Origin: Streptomyces sp. P9-A4
GTDB lineage: Bacteria; Actinomycetota; Actinomycetes; Streptomycetales; Streptomycetaceae
NCBI RefSeq assembly: GCF_036634195.1
Contig: NZ_JAZIFY010000001.1
Location: 1,312,501-1,376,500, forward strand
DNA: 64,000 nucleotides
Direction of reading: 5' to 3'
Under the pieces are notes generated by a model that was not told the DNA's origin, searched no databases, and worked only from the letters and a program-made list of their open reading frames with translations. Of this stretch, positions 52,293 through 61,522 are shown piece after piece (position 1 is the stretch's first letter; every line of letters starts with the position of its first letter). The position numbers were made by a program, and so were the translations under genes.

Positions 52293-53375
52293 GAAGACGA
52301 CCAGCGCTCGGCCGCCCTTGCCCGCGAGCATGTTGTCGAAGGCGCCCGGGATGCCCTCCAGGGTGATCCGCTCGGTGACGAGGGCGCCGAGGTCGAACCG
52401 GCCCGCCCTGATGTGCTCGGCGAGCACCGGCAGGTCCGCGGCCGGGTCGGAGTTGCCGTAGACGCATCCGGCGAGGGTACGGCCCCAGTGGAAGATCTCC
52501 AGGGCATTGAAGGTGACTTGCTGGTCCTTGCCGCCGATGCCGACGACCGTGGTCCGGCCGCCGCGCCGGGTGGACTCCCAGGCGGTGCGGATGGTCACGG
52601 CGCGGCCGACGCACTCGACGGCCACGTCGACGCCGTGGCCCCCCGTCAGCTTCCGGATGTCCTTGGCCGTGGTCGCGGAGGCGACGACGTACTCGGTGGC
52701 CCCCGCCGCCCGCGCCAGCTCCTCCTTCTCCGGGGAGACGTCCACGGCGACGATCGTCGAGGCCCCGGCGATCCGGGCGGCCTGGAGGGTGGCGAGGCCC
52801 ACGCCGCCGACGCCGAACACCGCGACGGACTCGCCCGCCCGGACCCGGGCCGAGTGGTGGACCGCGCCCCAGCCGGTGAGGACGGCGCAGCCCAGCAGCG
52901 CGGCGTCGGTGAGCGGCACTCCGTCGGGAGCCGGAAGGACGCAGCGCGCCGCGACGACGGTCTCCTCGGCGAAGGCGGCGACGTTGAGACCGGGGTGGAG
53001 CGGGGTGCCGTCCACGGTGTGGGCGTGGACGTTCGCCGCGCCGGTCAGGGCGTCGGCGCAGAGCCAGACCTCGCCCAGCGAGCAGGGGTGGCAGACGCCG
53101 CAGGACGGCGCCCAGTTGAGGACGACCCCGTCGCCGGGGGCGACATGGGTGACGCCCTCGCCGACGGAGACCACGGTGCCGGCGCCCTCGTGGCCGAGGA
53201 CGGCCGGGACCGGCAGGCGCATGGTGCCGTCGGAGAGGGACAGGTCGGAGTGGCAGACCCCGGCGGCGGCGAGCCGGACCCTGACCTGGCCGGGGCCGGG
53301 CTCGGGAAGCTCGATGTCGGTGATCTCCAGCGGCGAGCCTACGGCGGGCAGGACGGCGGCGCGGATCGTGCTCAC
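52287..53375 (-). CDS. Zinc-dependent alcohol dehydrogenase
   Basis: A 362-residue class III-like zinc alcohol dehydrogenase. [12 protein letters not shown] gives the catalytic Cys, [21 protein letters not shown] the usual block, [15 protein letters not shown] the structural zinc and [15 protein letters not shown] the NAD site. GTG start at 53375. The aldehyde dehydrogenase gene lies 19 bp upstream on the same strand, so alcohol to acid oxidation is likely. Its stop codon lies within a tandem repeat. Confidence 0.92.
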   Translation of the reverse strand: MSTIRAAVLPAVGSPLEITDIELPEPGPGQVRVRLAAAGVCHSDLSLSDGTMRLPVPAVLGHEGAGTVVSVGEGVTHVAPGDGVVLNWAPSCGVCHPCSLGEVWLCADALTGAANVHAHTVDGTPLHPGLNVAAFAEETVVAARCVLPAPDGVPLTDAALLGCAVLTGWGAVHHSARVRAGESVAVFGVGGVGLATLQAARIAGASTIVAVDVSPEKEELARAAGATEYVVASATTAKDIRKLTGGHGVDVAVECVGRAVTIRTAWESTRRGGRTTVVGIGGKDQQVTFNALEIFHWGRTLAGCVYGNSDPAADLPVLAEHIRAGRFDLGALVTERITLEGIPGAFDNMLAGKGGRALVVFP

Positions 53376-53394
53376 GTGGACGGCTCCTCGGGGC

Positions 53395-54786
53395 TCAGAA
53401 CTGGAGGGACTTGGTCTGGAGGTACTCGGCGAGGCCGTGCGCGCCGAGTTCGCGGCCGACGCCCGACTGCTTGTAGCCGCCGAAGGGGGCCAGCGGGTTG
53501 AACCGGCCGCCGTTGATGTCGACCTGGCCCGTCTCCATGCGGCGGGCGAAGGCGACGGCCGCCTCGGGCTCGCCCCAGACGGCCCCGGCGAGGCCGTAGA
53601 CGGTGCCGTTGGCGATGGCCAGGGCCTCGTCCTCGTCCTCGTACCGGAGGAGCGAGACGACGGGGCCGAAGATCTCCTCCTGGGCGATGGTCATCTCGGG
53701 GGTGACGTCGGCGAAGACGGTCGGGGAGACGTAGTAGCCGGTCTCGCGCGGGGCCTCGGGGCCGCCGGCCACGAGCCGGGCGCCCTCCTCGACGCCCTTC
53801 TCGATGTAGCCGAGGACGCGCCGCTGCTGCTTGGCGTTGACCAACGGGCCGACGCGCTCGCCGGGGACGTACTTGGCGACGGCCTCGGCGGCGAGCGCCA
53901 CCGCCTCCTCGTACCGGTCGGCGGGGATCAGCATCCGGGTCCAGGCGCTGCACGTCTGGCCGGAGTTGGACATGACGTTCGCGATGCCGACGGCGACGGC
54001 CTTGGGGAGGTCGGCGCTCGGCAGGATCACGTTGGCGGACTTGCCGCCGAGTTCGAGGGCGACCCGCTTGACGGCGCCGCCCGCGAGGGCGCCGATGCGG
54101 CGGCCGACGGCGGTGGAGCCGGTGAAGGAGACGAGGTCGACGTCCGGATGCTCGGCGAGCGCCTGGCCCGCGACCGGGCCGAGCCCGGTGACCAGGTTGA
54201 ACACTCCGGCGGGCAGCCCGGCCTCGTGGACGGCCTCGGCGAAGAGCTGGGCGGTGAGCGGGGTGTCTTCGGCGGGCTTGAGGACGGTCGTGCAGCCGGC
54301 GGCGAGGGCCGGGGCGACCTTGGCGACGACCTGGTGGAGCGGGTAGTTCCAGGGGGTGATGGCGCCGACGACGCCGACCGGCTCCGCGTAGACGGTGGAG
54401 TTGCCGACCTTCTCCTCGAAGGGGTGGGTGGCGGCCAGTTCCGCGTACGAGCCGGCCACGGCGATCGGCAGTCCGGCGTGGACGGCGGCGGCGAGCTGCG
54501 GCGGGGCGCCGAGTTCGGCGGTGACGGTGGCGGCGATCTCCTCCGCGCGGGCGGCGAGGGCGTCGCGCAGGGCGGCGATACGGGCTCCGCGCTCGGCGGG
54601 CGGGGTCGCGGCCCAGCCGGGCAGGGCGGCGCGGGCGGCCCGTACGGCGGCGTCGACGTCCTCGGCGGTGCCGGCCGGGACGTGGCCGATGACCTGCTCG
54701 TCCGCCGGGTTGACCACGGCGATCGTGTCGGAGCCCGCGGCGGGGCGCCACTCCCCGCCGATGTACATCGCGTCGTGCGCCTTCAT
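53395..54786 (-). CDS. Aldehyde dehydrogenase
   Basis: A 463-residue NAD(P)-dependent aldehyde dehydrogenase. [46 protein letters not shown] (catalytic Glu) and [11 protein letters not shown] (catalytic Cys) are all intact. It is the first gene of a two-gene unit with the alcohol dehydrogenase. A TetR-type palindrome lies 58 bp upstream of the ATG at 54786. The substrate is unknown. Confidence 0.93.
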   Translation of the reverse strand: MKAHDAMYIGGEWRPAAGSDTIAVVNPADEQVIGHVPAGTAEDVDAAVRAARAALPGWAATPPAERGARIAALRDALAARAEEIAATVTAELGAPPQLAAAVHAGLPIAVAGSYAELAATHPFEEKVGNSTVYAEPVGVVGAITPWNYPLHQVVAKVAPALAAGCTTVLKPAEDTPLTAQLFAEAVHEAGLPAGVFNLVTGLGPVAGQALAEHPDVDLVSFTGSTAVGRRIGALAGGAVKRVALELGGKSANVILPSADLPKAVAVGIANVMSNSGQTCSAWTRMLIPADRYEEAVALAAEAVAKYVPGERVGPLVNAKQQRRVLGYIEKGVEEGARLVAGGPEAPRETGYYVSPTVFADVTPEMTIAQEEIFGPVVSLLRYEDEDEALAIANGTVYGLAGAVWGEPEAAVAFARRMETGQVDINGGRFNPLAPFGGYKQSGVGRELGAHGLAEYLQTKSLQF

Positions 54787-54843
54787 CCGCTCTCTCCTCA
54801 CGCTGCCGACGGGTGCGTCGGCGACCGGTTCACCGTCCGCACC

Positions 54844-54862
54844 AAACTAGCGCTGTTAGTTT
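54844..54862. promoter_or_regulatory. Operator-like palindrome upstream of the aldehyde dehydrogenase
   Basis: AAACTAGCGCTGTTAGTTT: AAACTA and TAGTTT arms with a 7-bp spacer. It resembles the site at 38694-38712. It sits in the 331-bp gap at 54787-55117, which otherwise holds only the 16-bp array and featureless GC-rich sequence. Confidence 0.65.
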
Positions 54863-54896
54863 TCACGCGCCAGAGCTTCGGGGGTGGGCCGGGTCT

Positions 54897-54992
54897 CCGC
54901 GGCCGGGGGTCGCCGCGGCCGGGGGTCGCCGCGGCCGGGGGTCGCCGCGGCCGGGGCTCTCCGTGGCCCAAGCTCTCCGCGGCCCGGCTCAT
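54897..54992. repeat. 16-bp tandem repeat, six units
   Basis: Units starting CCGCGGCC recur at exactly 16-bp steps (54897, 54913, 54929, 54945, 54961, 54977). The first three have the full form CCGCGGCCGGGGGTCG; the last three have diverged. Confidence 0.88.
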
Positions 54993-55117
54993 CGTGCCGG
55001 GCTTCGGCCGGGCAGTGGCCCTGGCGGAGGAACCGCCGCGCCCCGGCGGGCGCGCACGCCGGTTGGCGCGGGCCCGCCGGGGCGGGGAGAACGACGGACG
55101 CGGCTGGGGTCCGCCGG

Positions 55118-55960
55118 TCAGATCTTCCGGGCGATGTCGGTGAGGTGGGCGAAGACGACGATGTTCGCCTCGTAGCCCGTCCTGCGGTCGAAGGCGCCTC
55201 CGCAGGTCAGCAGCCGCAGTTCGGGCCGCCCGGTGGCGCCGTACACCTCCTTGTCGGGGAAGTCGGCCTTGGCGTACGTCCGGACGCGGTCGACCGTGAA
55301 GACGGCGACCCTGCCGTCCGCGCGGGCGACCCGGACGGTGTTGCCGGGGCTGAGCGAGTCGAGGTTGAGGAAGACGGCCGGCCCGGTACGGGTGTCGCGG
55401 TGGCCGACGACGACGGCGGTTCCACGCTCCCCCGGGGTCACCCCCTTCCCGTACCAGCCGACGACCCGGGGGTTGTCGACGGGCGGCGTCGCGAGCCGCC
55501 CCGCCGCGTCCAGGCCGAGTTCGGTCACCGGCGCCTCGATGGTGATGGCCGGGACGGCGACGGCGGTGGGACGCGAACGGGACAGCGGCGAGGGCGGCGG
55601 TACGGGCCGGGGGGCGGCCTTCGGCCGGGGCGAGGCCGGAGGCCGGTTCGCCGCACCCTCCCGGGCCTTGGCCTTGCGGTCCAGCCCGGCCGGCGCTCCG
55701 GCCGCCGCCCGTGCCCCGGTCGCGCCGGGCGCGACCGGGGCGACGGCGAGCGGTCCGTCGGCCGGTTCCTCGCCTCCGGCCCACCAGACGCCCCCGGCCA
55801 CCAGGACCACGGTCACCGTCACGGTCCTGGCGAGCCGGAACAGGCGCCGGCGCCTGCGCGAGAGGCGGGACGGGCCGTGCGGCGCCGATGCCCCGCGCGT
55901 CACCGGCGCCCTGCGCGTGGCCGATGCCGTACGCGTCGCCGAAGCCCTACGCGACGCCAT
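55118..55960 (-). CDS. Class F sortase
   Basis: A 280-residue membrane-bound transpeptidase. After an Arg-rich cytoplasmic start come a membrane helix (about 45-61) and a Pro/Ala-rich linker to residue 130, then the sortase domain with His187 (VVGHRD), Cys253 (LLTCGG) and an Arg at 259 or 260. Class F sortases are actinobacterial enzymes with loosely defined substrates. The gene overlaps the upstream secreted-protein gene by 14 bp, so that protein is a likely partner or substrate. Confidence 0.92.
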   Translation of the reverse strand: MASRRASATRTASATRRAPVTRGASAPHGPSRLSRRRRRLFRLARTVTVTVVLVAGGVWWAGGEEPADGPLAVAPVAPGATGARAAAGAPAGLDRKAKAREGAANRPPASPRPKAAPRPVPPPSPLSRSRPTAVAVPAITIEAPVTELGLDAAGRLATPPVDNPRVVGWYGKGVTPGERGTAVVVGHRDTRTGPAVFLNLDSLSPGNTVRVARADGRVAVFTVDRVRTYAKADFPDKEVYGATGRPELRLLTCGGAFDRRTGYEANIVVFAHLTDIARKI

Positions 55961-56597
55961 CGTCGCGGCGGCGCGAGCGGCGGATCAGGACCAGTCCGGC
56001 CGTACCGGCGAGTCCGGCCGCGACGGCCGCCCCGACGCCGAACGCGGAGGAGTCCTGGGCCGCGATGTCCGCGCTGCCGCCGCCACCCGCGCCGACCGGA
56101 CCGTGCGGGGGCTTGCCGGGACCGTGTCCGCCGGGGCCGCCACCGGGGCCGCCGTTGCCGTTGCCGCCGGTCGTGACGTCACCGGGGCAGTCGACCTTGA
56201 AGACCTTGTGCTTGCCGGCCCCGTTCTCGCCCTCGAAGGTCCAGACGAGCTTGTACTGGCCATTGGGCAGCGACAGCGGGCGGGTATTGCCCTTGCCGAT
56301 GCCGCCGAGGGTGATGTGGCCGCTGAGCTGCGGGCCGTCGGCCTTGGGTGGCTGCGGGCTGATCTCCCAGTCGACCTCTTGCAGATTGTCGAAGTTGAAG
56401 GCCGCCAGGTAGAACTTGCAGACCTTCGGCTCGTCGTTCTGGGAGTCGGCGGGCGTACCCACCTTGTGGATCTTCACATCACCGTTGTCGCCGGGGGCGG
56501 CGAAGGCGGCCGGGGCGGCGGCGAGCGAGAGGCCGCCGAGCGCGAGCACGGCGGCCGTGGCGGTCATGGCGAGGGGACGGGTGGTACGAGCGGTCAT
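55947..56597 (-). CDS. Secreted, membrane-anchored protein paired with the sortase
   Basis: A 216-residue exported protein: signal peptide (1 to about 33, ending AAPAAFAA), a beta-rich domain with Cys60 and Cys137-like residues (PKVCKFYLAAFNFDNLQEVD; FKVDCPGD), a Gly/Pro-rich linker and a C-terminal helix ending RRSRRRDD. No LPXTG-like motif is evident, so sortase attachment is not proven. It overlaps the sortase gene and resembles sets of SCO1860-type secreted proteins. Confidence 0.82.
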   Translation of the reverse strand: MTARTTRPLAMTATAAVLALGGLSLAAAPAAFAAPGDNGDVKIHKVGTPADSQNDEPKVCKFYLAAFNFDNLQEVDWEISPQPPKADGPQLSGHITLGGIGKGNTRPLSLPNGQYKLVWTFEGENGAGKHKVFKVDCPGDVTTGGNGNGGPGGGPGGHGPGKPPHGPVGAGGGGSADIAAQDSSAFGVGAAVAAGLAGTAGLVLIRRSRRRDDGVA

Positions 56598-56748
56598 GCG
56601 GGGGCCTCCGGAGGGGCATCGTCAGAGATGAGCCGATAATCGGACTATCTGTGACGACAGCGGCACGAAGGGTGGCGACTTGCCCACGCCACCCTCCGAA
56701 GTCGCCCGTCCGGCTCAGACCCCGACCGGGGCCCGAACCGGACCCGGG

Positions 56749-58194
56749 TCAGATGATCCCGAAGAGGATTCCCGCCGCGAGAACGACCAGCGAGGTCAGC
56801 GCGGCCCACTTCACCGTGAACTTGGTGTGGTCGCCGAACTCCACCTTCGCCATGCCGACGAGGACGTAGACGGCGGGCACCAGCGGGCTCGACATGTGCA
56901 GCGCCTGGCCGACCAGCGAGGCCCGCGCGATCTCCAGCGGCGAGACACCGTGCGCCGCACCCGCCTCGGCGAGAACCGGCAGCACACCGAAGTAGAAGCC
57001 GTCGTTCGACATGAAGTACGTGAGCGGGAGGCTCAGCACACCGGTCACCAGCGCCATGTGCGGACCCATGCCGGCGGGGATGGCGTCGACCAGCCAGTCG
57101 GCCATGTGCTTGACCATGCCCGTGCCGGTGAGCACACCGGTGAAGACGGCGGCGGCGAACACCATGCCGGAGACGTTGAGGACGTTGTCGGCGTGAGCGG
57201 CGATACGCGCCTTCTGCTCGGTCATGTTCGGGTAGTTCACGGTCAGCGCGAGGGCCGCGCCGAGGAGGAACAGCACCGGGATCGGCATGAGTTCGAGGAT
57301 CATCGCGGCGAGCAGCGCGACCGTCAGACCGGCGTTGAACCAGTACAGCTTGGGCCGCAGCGTCGCCCGCTTCGGGTCGAGCCCCTGAAAGCCCTCGTCA
57401 CCCCGCGCGCCGTCGCCTCCATCGACACCGGCCGCACCCGTACCCGTATCGGCACCAGCACCTGCACCCGCACCCGCACCCGCGGCCGGCTTCGCCGACG
57501 TGCCCGTACCGTCGGCGCCGCCACCCGCGCCGACCAGCACGGTCTCGCTCTCCGGCACCAGGGCCTCGTCCAGCGTGAGGTAGCCGATGCGCTTGCGCTC
57601 ACGGCGGCCGAGGACGTACGCGAGGACGAAGACGAAGAGCAGGCCGACACCGAGCGCCGGGATCATCGGGACGAAGATGTCGGCGGCGTCCAGCTTGAGG
57701 GCGGTCGCGGCGCGGGCCGTGGGACCGCCCCAGGGCAGCGTGTTCATGACGCCGTTCGCGGTCGCGGCGACACCCGTCATGACCACCAGGCTCATCCCGA
57801 GCCGCTTGTACAGCGGATACATCGCCGAGACGGTGATCATGAACGTGGTAGAGCCGTCGCCGTCCAGCGAGACGATCGCGGCGAGCACCGCCGTACCCAC
57901 GACGACCCGCACCGGGTCGGCCTTGCAGAAGCGCAGGATGCCCCGGACGATCGGGTCGAAGAGGCCGACGTCGATCATCACGCCGAAGTAGACGATGGCG
58001 AACATCAGCATGGCGGCCGTCGGCGCCAGCTTGCCGACGCCTTCGATGACGTAGTCGCCGAGCTGGGCCCCCTGTCCGACCGCGACGCAGAAGAGCGCGG
58101 GAATGAGTACGAGCGCCGCGATCGGCGACATCTTTTTCATCATGATCAGGACCAGGAAGGTCGCGATCATGGCGAAGCCGAGGACGGTCAGCAT
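56749..58194 (-). CDS. CitMHS-family metal-citrate:H+ symporter
   Basis: A 481-residue membrane transporter with about 12 helices. Blocks typical of CitMHS: MLTVLGFAMIATFLVLIMMK, SLDGDGSTTFMITVSAMYPL, NTLPWGGPTARAATAL, TYFMSNDGFYFGVLPVLAEA and SLVGQALHMSSPLVPAVYVL. The central cytoplasmic loop contains a run of about ten Ala-Gly pairs from a short DNA repeat. It imports citrate complexed with magnesium, calcium or iron. ATG at 58194. Confidence 0.93.
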   Translation of the reverse strand: MLTVLGFAMIATFLVLIMMKKMSPIAALVLIPALFCVAVGQGAQLGDYVIEGVGKLAPTAAMLMFAIVYFGVMIDVGLFDPIVRGILRFCKADPVRVVVGTAVLAAIVSLDGDGSTTFMITVSAMYPLYKRLGMSLVVMTGVAATANGVMNTLPWGGPTARAATALKLDAADIFVPMIPALGVGLLFVFVLAYVLGRRERKRIGYLTLDEALVPESETVLVGAGGGADGTGTSAKPAAGAGAGAGAGADTGTGAAGVDGGDGARGDEGFQGLDPKRATLRPKLYWFNAGLTVALLAAMILELMPIPVLFLLGAALALTVNYPNMTEQKARIAAHADNVLNVSGMVFAAAVFTGVLTGTGMVKHMADWLVDAIPAGMGPHMALVTGVLSLPLTYFMSNDGFYFGVLPVLAEAGAAHGVSPLEIARASLVGQALHMSSPLVPAVYVLVGMAKVEFGDHTKFTVKWAALTSLVVLAAGILFGII

Positions 58195-58427
58195 GGAGGA
58201 CACCTCACGTTCACCGTTGAACTGCCGCCGAGCGGCGGTCCGCATGACGGTAGGTGTCCTCTTCCGCTGTTAACAAGATGTTGACGCGTGAGCAATACGA
58301 GCAAAACCCCAGGTCAAGGCGGTGGCGCTCAGGGCAGCACCTCGGACGGGGCAGACTGGCGTGCCCCGGGCGGGGCCGGTCGGCGTCCCCCGGCGGGGCC
58401 GGTCGCGGGGCCGGCTGGTGGGGCCGG

Positions 58428-60650
58428 CTAGTGGTCCGGCTGCGGGGCCGGCAGCACAGGTGACACCTGTACGGGGAAGCCGTTCAGCACGGCGGTGCCC
58501 GACAGGGGGTCGATCCGGGAGCCGTCCAGCAACTGGTTGACGTTGACCCCGGGGCGCGTGGACGCCACCGAGAGCCGGGCGCCGGTCCGGTCGTGACCCC
58601 AGCCGTGCGGGATGCTCACCACCCCCGGCCGCATCCCCTCGCTCACCTCGACGGGCACCTCAAGCTCACCGCCCTCGCCCTTCACCCGGGCGAGGCCGCC
58701 GTCGGTCAGCCGCAGCCGGGCCGCGTCCTCGGGGTGCACCTGGAGGGTGCACCGGTTCGAACCGCCCTCGAGCGCCGGGGTGTTGTGCAGCCAGCTGTTG
58801 TTGGAGCGCAGATGGCGGCGCCCGACGAGCCGGAGGGTGCCCGGGTCGGGTACGGCGTGCAGCGCGGCGCGCAGCCGGGGCAGGTCGGCGGCCAGCGGCG
58901 CGGGGAACAGTTCGATCCGGCCGCTGCGGGTCTTGAGCAGCTGGGGCACGCGCGGCTTCAAGGGGCCGAGGTCCAGGCCGTGCGGGTGCGCCCGCAGCTC
59001 GTCGAGGGTGAGCCCGTACGCCCCGAGGCGGAGCATGAGGTCGAGCCGGCGCTCGGGCCCGGTCTCCCCGGTCAGCCCCGCCGCGAACTCCCGTGGGTCC
59101 ACGCCGTGGGCGGGCGAGTGCTCCTGAGTCACGGCCTTGGCCAGGGTGGTGTCGATCGCGAGCTGGTCGACGGCGGACGGCGGGGCGCCGTGCATCCCCG
59201 ACACGGCGAGGATCAGCCGGGCGTGGATCTCGCACTCGTCCATGCGGTCCGCTTCGAGGGGCAGGGCGGCGGGGGTGTAGCGGACCTGGTTCCGTACGGC
59301 GAAGTTGTTGAAGGCGTAGTCGAAGTGGGCGCTCCGGGACGGCGGGGGCGGCGGCAGCAGGACGTCGGCGTGGCGGGTGGTCTCGTTGAGGTAGGGGTCG
59401 ACGGCGACCATCAGGTCGAGGGTGGCGAGGGCCGCGTCCAGGCGGTCGCCGTCGGGGGCGGACAGGACGGGGTTGGCGGCGACGGTGATCAGCGCCCGGA
59501 TTCGCCCCTCCCCCGGTGTCTCGATCTCCTCGGCCAGCGCGACGAGCGGCAACTCCCCCTTGACCTCGGGGTGGTGCGAGACCCTGCTGTGCCGGCGGCC
59601 GAGGGCGAATCCCTTCCCGGGTGCGGCGGGGCGCGGGGCGGGCGCGGTGGCGGAGAGGGGGAAGAGGGCGCCGCCGGGCCGGTCGAGGTTGCCGGTGAGG
59701 ATGTTGAGGACGTCGACGAGCCAGTTGGCGAGGGCGCCGTGCTCCACGGTGGAGCTGCCCATCCGCCCGTAGACGGCGGCGGTGGGCGCGGCGGCCAGTT
59801 CCCGGGCGAGGGCGCGGATGGTGTCCGCGTCCACGTCGCAGGCGTCGGCGACCGCCTCGGGGGTGAACTCCCGCATCGCCGCCCGTACCTCCTCGACCCC
59901 CTCCACATGGGCGGCGAGCGGGCCGAGGCCGGTGAGTCCCTCCTCGAAGAGGGTGTGGGCGAGGGCGGCGAGGAGGAGCGCGTCGGTGCCGGGGCGGATC
60001 GGGACGTGCCGGTCGGCGAGCCGGGCGGTGCGGGTGCGCCGGGGGTCGACGACGGTGAGGGTGCCGCCGCGCCGGCGCAGCGCCTTGAGCCTGCCGGGGA
60101 AGTCGGGGGCCGTGCACAGGCTGCCGTTGGAGTCCAGCGGGTTGGCTCCGAGGATCAGCAGGTGATCGGTGCGGTCCAGGTCCGGCACGGGGACGGCGAA
60201 GGGGTCTCCGAACAACAGGCCGCTGGACACGTGCTTGGGCATCTGGTCGAGCGTGGACGCCGTGAAGAGGTTCCGGGTGCGCAGCGCGCCGATCAGCAGG
60301 GGCGGGTAGAGCGAGCCGGCGATCGTGTGCGCATTGGGGTTGCCCAGGACGATACCCACGGCGTCCGGGCCGTATTCCTCCATCAGCGGTCGGATTCTGG
60401 CGGCGATCGTGTCGAAGGCTTCTTCCCAGGTGGCCTCGCGGAGCCGGCCGTCCTCGCGGACCAGCGGGCCGCGCAGCCGGTCCGGGTCGGCGTCGATCTC
60501 GGGGAAGGCGGCGCCTTTCGGGCAGACGAAGCCCCGGCTGAAGACGTCGTCACGGTCGCCGCGGGCGCCGGTGACACGGGTCCCCTCGATCGTCAGGGCG
60601 AGTCCGCAGGTCGCTTCGCAGAGGGGACAGATGCGCAGGGCGGTGGACAT
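58428..60650 (-). CDS. Molybdopterin-dependent oxidoreductase (bis-MGD type)
   Basis: A 740-residue DMSO-reductase-family enzyme. A [4Fe-4S] site is formed by Cys8, Cys11, Cys15 and Cys43 (CPLCEATC; FVCPKG). ILGANPLDSNGSL, TVVDPRRTRTARLADRHVPI and AVDPYLNETTRHADVLLPPP are the molybdopterin blocks. No Tat signal, so it is cytoplasmic. The substrate is unknown; similar proteins are annotated as formate dehydrogenase or nitrate reductase-like. A TetR gene lies 78 bp upstream on the same strand. Confidence 0.92.
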   Translation of the reverse strand: MSTALRICPLCEATCGLALTIEGTRVTGARGDRDDVFSRGFVCPKGAAFPEIDADPDRLRGPLVREDGRLREATWEEAFDTIAARIRPLMEEYGPDAVGIVLGNPNAHTIAGSLYPPLLIGALRTRNLFTASTLDQMPKHVSSGLLFGDPFAVPVPDLDRTDHLLILGANPLDSNGSLCTAPDFPGRLKALRRRGGTLTVVDPRRTRTARLADRHVPIRPGTDALLLAALAHTLFEEGLTGLGPLAAHVEGVEEVRAAMREFTPEAVADACDVDADTIRALARELAAAPTAAVYGRMGSSTVEHGALANWLVDVLNILTGNLDRPGGALFPLSATAPAPRPAAPGKGFALGRRHSRVSHHPEVKGELPLVALAEEIETPGEGRIRALITVAANPVLSAPDGDRLDAALATLDLMVAVDPYLNETTRHADVLLPPPPPSRSAHFDYAFNNFAVRNQVRYTPAALPLEADRMDECEIHARLILAVSGMHGAPPSAVDQLAIDTTLAKAVTQEHSPAHGVDPREFAAGLTGETGPERRLDLMLRLGAYGLTLDELRAHPHGLDLGPLKPRVPQLLKTRSGRIELFPAPLAADLPRLRAALHAVPDPGTLRLVGRRHLRSNNSWLHNTPALEGGSNRCTLQVHPEDAARLRLTDGGLARVKGEGGELEVPVEVSEGMRPGVVSIPHGWGHDRTGARLSVASTRPGVNVNQLLDGSRIDPLSGTAVLNGFPVQVSPVLPAPQPDH

Positions 60651-60686
60651 GGAGTCTCCCTGGGGCGGCGTCGGGTGACGCCGAGC

Positions 60687-60702
60687 ATACCGACCGGTAG
60701 GC
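60687..60702. promoter_or_regulatory. TetR-type half operator before the molybdopterin gene
   Basis: ATACCGACCGGTAGGC shares ATACCGACYGGT with the sites at 26263 and 30136. It lies between the TetR gene and the oxidoreductase gene. Confidence 0.55.
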
Positions 60703-60728
60703 ACGTACAGGGAGGGGTCTGCGGGAGG

Positions 60729-61481
60729 TTACGAGAGCGAGGGCACCAGATAGGCGTAGAGCAGCTGGCGGGTCTCGTCGACGAGCGCCGGATCGCCGGC
60801 CGGGTCGGTACGGAAGGCGAGCCTGACGAGGGCGTCGGCGGTCTCGACGCCGACCAGGACCTTCCGCCGCAGGTCGTCGTCGGCGGGCCGGTGCAGATGG
60901 GTGGCGATCAGCGCGCAGATCCGCTCGGCGACCAGCCGGTTGGGATCCTCGACGTCGATTCCGGCCGCACTCCCGCCTTCGCCTCCGGCCCGGTCGTCGC
61001 CTTCGCCTCCGGAGGCCTCCTCGCGGTCGCGCCCCGCAGGACCGCCGCGCGCCTCGTCGCGTCCGCCCGCGCCTTCCCCGGGCGCGGCGGCGGGCACCCC
61101 GAAGTCGATGAGCGCGAAGCCGGGGACGGTCCGCTTCATCGCGATGAACTCGTCCAGGACGCCGTCGATGGCCCCGTGCGCGTCGAGGAACGGCGCCTCG
61201 GCGAACCGGTCCGAGATCCGCCGGGCGTACTCGTCCAGGTTGCGGTGGGCGAGGGCGGCCACCATCGCCCGCTTGTTGCCGAAGAAGCGGTAGACGGAGC
61301 CGATGGGGACTCCGGCGCGGCCGGCGACGGCACGGGTACTCAGCTGCTCGTACCCGGTCTCGTCGAGCAGGACGGCGCAGGCGTCGAGGATCCGGGCGAG
61401 CCGCTCGGCACTGCGCTGCTGTACGGGGGCGCGGCGGAGCACGGGCGGGGTCTGGGTTCGCGTCTGGGGCACGGGGACCAT
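60729..61481 (-). CDS. TetR regulator with a Gly/Glu/Arg-rich insert
   Basis: A 250-residue TetR protein. RLARILDACAVLLDETGYEQ, VAGRAGVPIGSVYRFFGNKRAMV is the DNA-binding domain. A low-complexity insert of about 40 residues (APGEGAGGRDEARGGP and on) interrupts the ligand domain around residues 130-170. The ATG at 61481 was chosen; one 36 bp earlier is possible. It probably controls the downstream oxidoreductase gene. Confidence 0.87.
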   Translation of the reverse strand: MVPVPQTRTQTPPVLRRAPVQQRSAERLARILDACAVLLDETGYEQLSTRAVAGRAGVPIGSVYRFFGNKRAMVAALAHRNLDEYARRISDRFAEAPFLDAHGAIDGVLDEFIAMKRTVPGFALIDFGVPAAAPGEGAGGRDEARGGPAGRDREEASGGEGDDRAGGEGGSAAGIDVEDPNRLVAERICALIATHLHRPADDDLRRKVLVGVETADALVRLAFRTDPAGDPALVDETRQLLYAYLVPSLS

Positions 61482-61522
61482 GATGCCGCTCCCGTCGGGC
61501 GGTCGGACGGCGGGCATCGGCT

